Of a DNA stretch of 32,124 nt, positions 14,977 through 21,376 are shown one piece after another (the first letter of the stretch is position 1; every line of letters starts with the position of its first letter). Made by a program: the position numbers and the translations under genes. Source of the stretch: Nanobdellati archaeon (GTDB lineage Archaea; EX4484-52; WAPT01); assembly GCA_015520605.1 (NCBI GenBank), contig WAPT01000002.1, positions 1 to 32,124 of the forward strand. Reading direction: 5' to 3'. The notes below the pieces were generated by a model. That model was not told the DNA's origin. It made no database searches and saw nothing but the letters and a program-made list of their open reading frames with translations.

Positions 14977-16989
14977 TTATTCACCGATCATTTCCATGAC
15001 ACGGGCAGGGTCTGAATAGTACTGCGCAAAAAGCCTTCCGAGATCCCGATAATTCTTTATGCCCTTTTCTTTGGCCCACTGAAGCAACTTCTCTCTGTTA
15101 CTCAGCTCAATTGCAAGCTCCTTCTCATTCATCCCCGCTATTTCCTTCATCTTTTCAAGAAGGTACGATTTGCTCGCAACCTCTATCTCATCATTGCGGG
15201 GGTTCCATGTAAACACTTCAACGCATCTGAGTTTCTTATTAACAGCATCATATCCCTTAACCTCGTAAATGTTGGTCACTCTTCTCACAAACTCTCCCTT
15301 GTACTTGAACCTCTTGACAAGAATGATCACGTCCAAGATCTCGAGAAGGGAAGGAGGTAAGTTGATCGGAGGGGTTGTAAGTCTGTCTATGAGTTTTTCC
15401 AAGGAGTCGGCATGAATCGTAGCCAGGCCGGCATGACCTGTTGCCATTCCCTGAAACAGCACATAGGCTTCTTCACCCCTCACCTCTCCGACTATGATGT
15501 AATCTGGCCTCTGCCTCAGCGCTGCCCTCACAAGATCAAACATGGTGACCTCTCCCATCTTGCCACCGGATACGCTCGTCCTTGCAACTTCGGGTACCCA
15601 GTGTTCGTGAGGCAGCCTTAATTCGGGCGTGTCTTCTATACTGACTATTTTTGCCTCCGGCTTTATGAATAGCGAGATGGAATTGAGAATTGTTGTTTTA
15701 CCAGATGCTGTCGGACCGGAAACGAGCATCGAACCGTTGTGCTCGACCACATACCACAGATAAGCAAGAGCTTTTGCATTGATGGTGCCGTATTCCATGA
15801 GGTGCACAGGGGTCAAAGGTTCCTTGCTGAACTTACGGATTGTAAAGTTTGATCCGCGCCTCGCGATATCAGTGCTGAGCACCGCCTGAACTCTCGAGCC
15901 ATCCGGAAGGCTACCGTCAAGCAAAGGTTCAGCAACGGAGATGCTTCTCCCACACCACTGAGCGAGTTTAATCACGAACTCGTCAAGCTCTTCGTTGCTT
16001 TCAAAAACGATATTGGTGCGGAGCGATCCGATTCGCGGATTTCTGTGATAGACGAAAACCGGAATACTCACACCATCACAGCTTATGTCCTCGATGTTCG
16101 GGTCATTCATCAGGGGCTGGATCTTGCCGAGCCCTATGAAATCCCGTAGGATGTAATACTCAAAGATATCCCTCTGTCTGGGAGTGAGGTTGAACCCGTA
16201 GGCAGTCACGATTTTATTCAGCATTCTTTTAAGGTAGTTGATGGCAGCTCCCTTCCCTATGAGATCGAGAGAGATGTCAATTTTGTCCTCCATGATTCTC
16301 TTTATCTCCTCGAGTTTCTGTCTCTCGGCAGGAGTTATTTCGGGTTCGTGTACTTCATAGATCAGGCCCTTCAGCTTTGGGTCCCAGTGAATGTGAGCCC
16401 ATGCATAAACCGGTTCGTTAGGCTTTGGATTGGGAGGAACGAGGGGATATTTGAGGTTTATTTCCTTTTTCGATTCCTCACTCGCTTCTTTTGTCAGATA
16501 GAACATTTCCTTCATGAATCCGAGCGTCTCTTCCGAGACCTCGGTTAGAGACTCAAATGCAGGAGCGCCCTCCACTTCAACCAACCCACCACCCTCTCCA
16601 CTGGTGTTGGTACTAACCTGTTGAGGTGAAGCAATGCCGGAAGCCGGAGGTGTGGTTGAAGCTGAAGGCATCCCGCCTTCAACATGAGCGGCAAAAATAG
16701 GGAGTATGTCGCTTTTTCTTTTCTTTTCTTCTCGAATCATCTCGTATTCTTTCAGTTTCCTCGCCATTCTGGAAAGTAAACCGCTGAATTTTAAAGTGCG
16801 AGTATAGTTATCACCACCGCGCGAATTCCGTGAAGCGATAGAACCGGTTGATTCTCCTCTTTTTTCGGAAGAAATCACTCCTGCGTTCGTTTTCAACCTG
16901 TTTGATGCTGCAGACCCCATCCTCTTCTGCATTTCTCCCATTTTTCGGAGTGCTGTTCTGAGACCCATTACCCCGGCACCTCTCTTCAT
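14977..16989 (-). CDS. Type IV pilus/Tad secretion ATPase (TadA/VirB11/FlaI family) with long N-terminal extension
   Basis: A 670-residue ATPase. Walker A is GPTASGKTTI near residue 425, followed by the Asp box SIEDTPELRLPHEHW, Walker B YIIVGEVRGEEA and the His box GMATGHAGLATIHAD. The N-terminal domain (about 200-400) has LGKIQPLMNDPNIEDISCDG, normal for the family. The first 180 residues are an extra basic, Ser/Gly-rich, probably disordered extension with two charged helices. This hexameric cytoplasmic motor drives pilin assembly. It is first in a six-gene minus-strand operon. The promoter AAAATTTATAAC (17017-17028) lies just upstream, with no clear binding site before the ATG. Confidence 0.93.
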   Translation of the reverse strand: MKRGAGVMGLRTALRKMGEMQKRMGSAASNRLKTNAGVISSEKRGESTGSIASRNSRGGDNYTRTLKFSGLLSRMARKLKEYEMIREEKKRKSDILPIFAAHVEGGMPSASTTPPASGIASPQQVSTNTSGEGGGLVEVEGAPAFESLTEVSEETLGFMKEMFYLTKEASEESKKEINLKYPLVPPNPKPNEPVYAWAHIHWDPKLKGLIYEVHEPEITPAERQKLEEIKRIMEDKIDISLDLIGKGAAINYLKRMLNKIVTAYGFNLTPRQRDIFEYYILRDFIGLGKIQPLMNDPNIEDISCDGVSIPVFVYHRNPRIGSLRTNIVFESNEELDEFVIKLAQWCGRSISVAEPLLDGSLPDGSRVQAVLSTDIARRGSNFTIRKFSKEPLTPVHLMEYGTINAKALAYLWYVVEHNGSMLVSGPTASGKTTILNSISLFIKPEAKIVSIEDTPELRLPHEHWVPEVARTSVSGGKMGEVTMFDLVRAALRQRPDYIIVGEVRGEEAYVLFQGMATGHAGLATIHADSLEKLIDRLTTPPINLPPSLLEILDVIILVKRFKYKGEFVRRVTNIYEVKGYDAVNKKLRCVEVFTWNPRNDEIEVASKSYLLEKMKEIAGMNEKELAIELSNREKLLQWAKEKGIKNYRDLGRLFAQYYSDPARVMEMIGE

Positions 16990-17016
16990 CTCAACATATT
17001 GATAACCGAAAGTACT

Positions 17017-17028
17017 GTTATAAATTTT
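17017..17028 (-). promoter_or_regulatory. TATA box of the pilus operon
   Basis: AAAATTTATAAC on the minus strand, centred about 33 bp before ATG 16989, predicting a very short leader for the operon. Confidence 0.45.
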
Positions 17029-17050
17029 GGGAAAAGGTAATATATTAATG

Positions 17051-17786
17051 TTAATGTTGTTTGGGTGTGTCTAACAATTCCACCAGAATAATAACCTCTT
17101 TAAGCTTCTCCTTCAACTCATCAAGATCATAACACCTCATCAACACCCTCAAATTGTAACATACAAGCCTACAAATAATCCTCACTTCAGCAACAACAAC
17201 CAAATAACAGTTAATCTCATCCCCGAAATCGTTACTCAGAGCTCCAAACATTCCTTCATGCACAGCTCTCAGCGTATAAATCCGTTCCGAATAATACCTA
17301 TCTCTAAGCTTAGCATAATATCCTGTGGCCCCATACTTTCTTGGCTTAACAATGGGAATATAGTTGTGCTTTCCAATGGCTTTTATAACATTCCTGTCAT
17401 CATACAATCTGTTAGCAAGCAAATAGCCATTTCCACGTTTTAAACTCCTGCACGCATCAAGCTTGCTGAAGCCAAAGCTGAACTCGATACACATGGGATA
17501 AGCTTTGCTTTCCTTGTAAGCAAATGTATCTCAACCAAATTTTTATCTCTCAAAGAAAATTTTGTTGCAATCCAGAGCTGAGTTATCATAGCTCAACTCT
17601 TGCAATCACTCTCTTAGCTTTTTCTTTCCTCTTCCAGCAATGCAGCACGGGATGATCTATTCTTTCGTTGCATACAAGCTTTGCATCCTCATGCTCAGCT
17701 ATTCTTAGAGCATGGTTTCTGAGTTCTTTAATCACTAGTATTTTGCGGTGCTTCTTTCGAATAAGTGTCCCTATTTTCGGGATCTT
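17051..17786 (-). pseudogene. Decayed DDE-type insertion sequence transposase
   Basis: Two pieces of one gene. The 3' piece (about 17530-17051) reads RGNGYLLANRLYDDRNVIKAIG and later RRRYYSER-type and RLVCYNLRVLMR motifs (here LRDRYYSERIYTLRAVHEGMFG), the C-terminal half of IS4/IS5-like DDE transposases. The 5' piece (17786-17586) encodes KIPKIGTLIRKKHRKILVIK and ends at a TGA. The frames differ and the middle is missing, so it cannot make an active enzyme. No terminal inverted repeats were found. The 5' piece begins immediately beside the CCA end of tRNA-Gly. The family assignment is from pattern, not from a search. Confidence 0.6.
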
Positions 17787-17787
17787 A

Positions 17788-17861
17788 TGGTGCGCCGGCC
17801 GGGAATCGAACCCGGGTCAGCGGCTTGGGGGGCCGCTATCATACCACTAGACCACCGGCGC
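17788..17861 (-). tRNA. tRNA-Gly (anticodon CCC), encoded CCA
   Basis: Acceptor arms GCGCCGG and CCGGCGC pair fully. The anticodon stem GCGGC/GCCGC encloses the loop CCCCCAA, giving anticodon CCC. The T arm is CCGGG TTCGATT CCCGG, discriminator A, then a genomic CCA (17788-17790). Length is 71 nt without CCA, and there is no intron. Position 33 is C instead of the nearly universal U. A TATA-like element at 17919-17929 lies about 60 bp upstream. Confidence 0.93.
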
Positions 17862-17918
17862 TCATCGACATGGACATCATCATGTGTAAGCGCTTCTACT
17901 GTTCTCTGAAGCGGTTAG

Positions 17919-17929
17919 AATTTAAAAAG
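17919..17929. promoter_or_regulatory. TATA box of the broken acetyltransferase, possibly shared with tRNA-Gly
   Basis: AATTTAAAAAG, centred 28 bp before ATG 17952 on the plus strand. Read on the minus strand it would start the tRNA-Gly precursor with a leader of about 35 nt for RNase P removal. Confidence 0.45.
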
Positions 17930-17951
17930 TTTCCCAGCTGCGTAATCTCGT

Positions 17952-18464
17952 ATGGACGTTTTAATACGCGAGCCGAAAATGGAAGATGCTGAAGCGCTCC
18001 ATTCTTACTTTAACGAGCTCGTGGAAGAGAAGACGTACATCATCTGTAACAGGAAGATCACGTTAGAGAAGGAGAAAAGGTGGCTCAAGGAGCAGCTCGA
18101 AAAGATGAGAGAAAACAGGCTTGTTTTTGTTGTTGCGGAGACTGATGGAAAAATTGTTGGCACGGCCAGGCTTGAGAGAAAGGAGTGAAGGGAAGATCAT
18201 CTTGCGGAGTTTGGCATAGCTGTGAGCAAAGACTATAGAGGCAAGGGTATTGGCAAGTTGCTGTTCCACGAATGTTACACCCGTGCGAAAGAGCTGTGGA
18301 AGGATGAGGTAAAATACATCATTCTATCGGTTTTCGAGAACAATCACATCGCAAGAAGGTTCTACGAAACGCTGGGTTTCAAGGAAGTTGCACGCGTTCC
18401 AAATTCCATTCAGTGGAACGATGGCACGCTGATAGCGCAGGTAATCATGATGAGGAAGTTTTGA
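17952..18464 (+). pseudogene. GNAT acetyltransferase interrupted by an in-frame TGA
   Basis: One frame of 171 codons encodes a whole GNAT domain: IREPKMEDAEALHSYF (N-terminus), VFVVAETDGKIVGTARLERK, then TGA at 18186-18188, then REDHLAEFGIAVSKDYRGKGIGKLLF with the acetyl-CoA loop (R/Q-x-x-G-x-G/A as RGKGIG), and FYETLGFKEVARVP. No frameshift is present: only the stop breaks it. A CGA to TGA change is the simplest cause. The promoter and leaderless ATG look intact. Either it is a recent nonsense pseudogene, it is read through, or the two halves are made separately (GTG 18222). I favour a pseudogene. Confidence 0.75.
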
Positions 18465-18665
18465 TGTTTCTACCTTTGCCAGCCTAACCATAACAACGCT
18501 ATACCTTCGGTAACGCTCCCCGCTCGTTTTTCATGGTGTTGTGAGTTTCTCCTTGTAGAAGCGATTTGTCCATATTCAAAAAACACGGACGAATATCTTA
18601 AAGCTGGTTCTCTGGAAGCTTTAGAGATTACCCATCTCTCTCGATACATCAACATAAGCTAACGG

Positions 18666-18673
18666 TTTTAAAC
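18666..18673 (+). promoter_or_regulatory. TATA box of the 166-residue hypothetical
   Basis: TTTTAAAC, centred 27 bp before ATG 18696, with no ribosome binding site. The 230 bp before it (18465-18665) hold no gene I can support. Confidence 0.5.
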
Positions 18674-18695
18674 TTTCGTTTAGCTTCCTATCACT

Positions 18696-19196
18696 ATGAA
18701 AAGCGACTCTTCCAAAAACGGCTTTGAGGCTGCAAAGGAATTCTTTGAGTCCAGGCGTGACCTTTACGGACTGCCGCCATTTGAAGAGATCGCGGTTCTT
18801 TTCGATGTCTCAAACCTGAGCAGACCCGCAAAGTTCATCTTCTATGAGATAGCACAGTGCATGGCCCAAACTGTCAACACCATGCTTGCACTGCTCGAAA
18901 GTCTCATCTCAGGCATGAGACTCGGATCGAGCTACGAGTATAAGATGCTCACTGTTGATGAGAGGGAAGCTCTCAAAAGAATGTGGTTCAAGCTGCAGAG
19001 TAAGATGTGGATGCTTCATCGCATCTCAACAACACTTGACGAGGAGGAGCTTTGCAGGGGAATAAGGGAGATATACGAGTTCTGGGTCAACGAGTTCATA
19101 CCATTTAGAAATGTTGTTTTTAAGAAGTTAGAAGAGAGGTGGGACGGTCAGAAAATAAGAAAAAGCGGACAGGAAAGCCTTGAGATTTACGAATAG
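18696..19196 (+). CDS. Unrecognised helical protein
   Basis: 166 residues, not recognised. It is predicted mostly helical: EAAKEFFESRR, a mildly hydrophobic central helix pair (FIFYEIAQCMAQTVNTMLALLESLISGM) and amphipathic C-terminal helices (WFKLQSKMWMLHRISTTLDEEEL, GIREIYEFWVNEFIPFRNVVF). It has no signal peptide or full membrane span, so it is probably cytoplasmic. Leaderless start 27 bp after a TATA box. It ends 11 bp from the convergent nucleotidyltransferase gene. Codon use looks like that of neighbours, so I consider it a real gene. Confidence 0.7.
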   Translation: MKSDSSKNGFEAAKEFFESRRDLYGLPPFEEIAVLFDVSNLSRPAKFIFYEIAQCMAQTVNTMLALLESLISGMRLGSSYEYKMLTVDEREALKRMWFKLQSKMWMLHRISTTLDEEELCRGIREIYEFWVNEFIPFRNVVFKKLEERWDGQKIRKSGQESLEIYE

Positions 19197-19207
19197 CCAA
19201 ACTTTTT

Positions 19208-20236
19208 CTACGCAATTCTGAGGGTAACGAGAACCAGCAGAAGATACGTTATCAGCAGGATGATGAGGAGAGTTATCGCCCGCATATATTGCTTGGTTTC
19301 AACATTATGATAGAGTGCAAAGAAATTGAGCATGACCACAAATCTCAGGGCTTTGAGACAGAAAACGAGAACGTCCTTCCTGTTCATTCTTCCGCAGGCT
19401 TCATCGAAGTTGTACTTTATTTCAAGGGCTTTATCGACGAAATCCAGATCGATTAGCTTTCTGTAACTGAAGGTGAAAACAACGTCCAGCTCCGCGGAAT
19501 TAAGGAACTTTGCTTTCATCTCAACTTTTCTGTTCATCAACCTTTCCAGCGCTTTCTTGTTCCTTTCCACCCCAACTTTTACGGGCTTATCCATGAAGAG
19601 CAGCGCGGACTCGATGGAATAAAGGACGGCTTTGGACGAAAGCTTGAGGCAGAGCTTCGGGAAGAAAGGAGCGCCGATGGAACTCAGGAGGGTCATGTAA
19701 AACGGAACCATTATTGCCTTGAATTTCTCCAACAGAGTGGGCCTGACCCTTATAACCTTTCTTATATCCTTCCCATAGAGAATCTTTCCCTCCCTCTTCA
19801 TTTTCAAGAAGAGCATGGATTGTGATGCCACCAGCTTGGCTCCCAGCTTGAGGTCGTTCCTTTTTATCTCACCTCTCTCCCAATCCATATCCTCAGGTGC
19901 AAAGACCTCGAACGGTACGTAAAGCTTGGCTTTCTGCAGAGCTTTGTCCAGCTTGCTTTTTCCTGCTGTAGAGCAGACTTTATGGAAAAGGGTGCCGTGC
20001 TTCTCGTCAAGCTCCCAGAAAAGTTTTTCAGCGTAGCTTCTCACGGGCTCAACATACTTCTTGCTCTTAACTCCGATGATGAGATCGACATCACTCACAC
20101 CGCGCTTCCACTCCCCTCTTGCAGCGCTACCAAATAGAAGTATGAAATCTATCGCTTCGCCATGCTTTTTCACGAGTTCATCCACGAAATCCGAAAGGAA
20201 ACGCTCCACAAGTTTCTGATCCTTCCCAACTTCCAT
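19208..20236 (-). CDS. Nucleotidyltransferase-domain protein with C-terminal membrane helix
   Basis: 342 residues. The N-terminal domain has the pol-beta/MNT nucleotidyltransferase signature LLFGSAARGEWKRGVSDVDLIIGV (G-S, then D-x-D). A long helical part (about 110-310) resembles substrate-binding helices seen in larger nucleotidyltransferases. The last about 25 residues (AITLLIILLITYLLLVLVTLRIA) form a membrane span, which is unusual for this family. The start was set at ATG 20236 because the TATA-like ATTAATAAAT (20261-20270) is 29 bp upstream; the longer frame would begin before that box. The transferred nucleotide and target are unknown. There is no HEPN partner next to it. Confidence 0.75.
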   Translation of the reverse strand: MEVGKDQKLVERFLSDFVDELVKKHGEAIDFILLFGSAARGEWKRGVSDVDLIIGVKSKKYVEPVRSYAEKLFWELDEKHGTLFHKVCSTAGKSKLDKALQKAKLYVPFEVFAPEDMDWERGEIKRNDLKLGAKLVASQSMLFLKMKREGKILYGKDIRKVIRVRPTLLEKFKAIMVPFYMTLLSSIGAPFFPKLCLKLSSKAVLYSIESALLFMDKPVKVGVERNKKALERLMNRKVEMKAKFLNSAELDVVFTFSYRKLIDLDFVDKALEIKYNFDEACGRMNRKDVLVFCLKALRFVVMLNFFALYHNVETKQYMRAITLLIILLITYLLLVLVTLRIA

Positions 20237-20260
20237 GAAGATGTTAAACCACCAACCTCT

Positions 20261-20270
20261 ATTTATTAAT
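20261..20270 (-). promoter_or_regulatory. TATA box of the nucleotidyltransferase gene
   Basis: ATTAATAAAT on the minus strand, centred 29 bp before ATG 20236. Leaderless start predicted. Confidence 0.45.
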
Positions 20271-20315
20271 TTTTCCCGCTTTGATGGGATGGTTAGATAC
20301 ACACCACAGACGAAA

Positions 20316-20325
20316 AATTTATTAA
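20316..20325 (+). promoter_or_regulatory. TATA box of the KaiC-like gene
   Basis: AAATTTATTA, centred about 30 bp before ATG 20351, with no ribosome binding site. Confidence 0.5.
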
Positions 20326-20350
20326 TGGTTATAGTATTGTAAATTAAAGC

Positions 20351-21109
20351 ATGCCTGGCAGGCTAGCCATAAAAAGAGTTAAATTCGGCATACCAAAACT
20401 TGACAGAGCCATGAATGGAGGTATACCCAAAGGGAGTGCCGTTGTTGTGTGCGGTCCCCCCGGATCGGGAAAGACGATACTATCACTTCAGTTTCTGGTC
20501 AACGGAGCGACAATGTTCAACGAGCCTGGAGTGTACGTCGCGCTGGAGGAAGTTAAAAAAGACATAATAGATCAGGCCGCCGTTTTTGGATGGGACATCG
20601 AAAACCTGGAAGAGGAAAACAAGTTGAATGTGGTGGAACTTAAAAGGGACGAGATCCCCCTGTTTGATGACAAGTTAAGCGAAATTAAAAAGGAGATCAA
20701 ACCCCAGAGGTTTGTGCTTGACTCCATAACATTTTACTATACTTACGCGCTTCTCCACACTTACACAAAGGAGTACGCAAGAGCCCAACAGGAGCTGTTG
20801 ATTCAGGACGGTGCGGAGATAACCCATCCCCTCGTGGCGAGAACCACCATCACAGAACTGATAAGGAAGCTTAAGTCCCTCGGTTTTACATCGCTCCTTA
20901 CCTCCGAAATCTCCGGATCTCAGCCGTATTACACGAGAGATCAGCTCTCCGAGTTCATAGCCGACGGCGTTGTGTTGATGGACTATCTTGAGTTCGGAGA
21001 GGATGAATTTCGCAGCATAAAAATAGTTAAGATGCGGAAAACGGGACATGAGGTGAAACACATACCTTTCGAGATAACCTCGAAAGGCATAGAAATACGG
21101 GAGCTGTGA
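20351..21109 (+). CDS. KaiC-like RecA-superfamily ATPase
   Basis: 252 residues, a single KaiC domain. It opens with IKRVKFGIPKLDRAMNGGIPKGS and Walker A VVCGPPGSGKTILSLQFLVNG near 30-50, followed by EPGVYVALEE. Walker B is RFVLDSITFYY. Late motifs SEISG and FIADGVVLMDYLE fit the archaeal KaiC/GvpD-like group. These ATPases act as signalling or regulatory switches, and the function of single-domain archaeal members is mostly unknown. It lies between a divergent nucleotidyltransferase and tRNA-Ala, with no clear operon partner. Confidence 0.9.
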   Translation: MPGRLAIKRVKFGIPKLDRAMNGGIPKGSAVVVCGPPGSGKTILSLQFLVNGATMFNEPGVYVALEEVKKDIIDQAAVFGWDIENLEEENKLNVVELKRDEIPLFDDKLSEIKKEIKPQRFVLDSITFYYTYALLHTYTKEYARAQQELLIQDGAEITHPLVARTTITELIRKLKSLGFTSLLTSEISGSQPYYTRDQLSEFIADGVVLMDYLEFGEDEFRSIKIVKMRKTGHEVKHIPFEITSKGIEIREL

Positions 21110-21184
21110 GATGCAAGATAAAATTTTTAAAAAGTGATCAAAAATCATTCTCCTGAGCTACGGAGTTATTTAGCATGTCTCTGT

Positions 21185-21342
21185 GGGCCGGTGGTCTAGC
21201 CTGGAAGGACGTCGCCTTGGCACCGCACAGCCATAAGCTGGCTGCGCGCTAGAGTGGCGGAGGCCCCGGGTTCAAATGCCCGGAGTAAACTCATTTTGTA
21301 TTTTCGGCTGCTCCGTGGCTGAGAATCCCGGCCGGTCCACCA
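21185..21342 (+). tRNA. tRNA-Ala (anticodon GGC) with two introns, encoded CCA
   Basis: Acceptor GGGCCGG pairs with CCGGTCC and contains the G3-U70 alanine identity pair. The anticodon stem TCGCC/GGCGG holds TTGGCA then T, so the anticodon is GGC. Intron 1 (21223-21254, 32 nt, position 37/38) forms a bulge-helix-bulge: central pairs TTGG/CTAG, bulges CAC and AGT, inner stem through CAGCC/GGCTG. Intron 2 (21277-21325, 49 nt, position 59/60) splits the T-loop: T stem CCGGG/CCCGG, central pairs TTCA/TGAG, bulges AAT and AAT, inner stem GCC/GGC continuing CGGAG/CTCCG. Discriminator A, then CCA at 21340-21342. Splicing by the archaeal tRNA endonuclease is expected. Confidence 0.93.
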
Positions 21343-21343
21343 A

Positions 21344-21351
21344 ATATAAAT
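21344..21351 (+). promoter_or_regulatory. TATA box of pyrKD, two bases after tRNA-Ala
   Basis: ATATAAAT, centred 29 bp before ATG 21377, with no ribosome binding site. It begins directly after the CCA of tRNA-Ala. Confidence 0.5.
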
Positions 21352-21376
21352 TTTTTTCTTTCCATTCAACACAACA

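Noticed and set aside
21259-21286. T arm of tRNA-Ala formed with the first intron bases (CCGGG...CCCGG)
   Set aside because: It leaves no acceptor 3' strand next to it; removing the intron restores both the T arm and a full acceptor stem with CCA.
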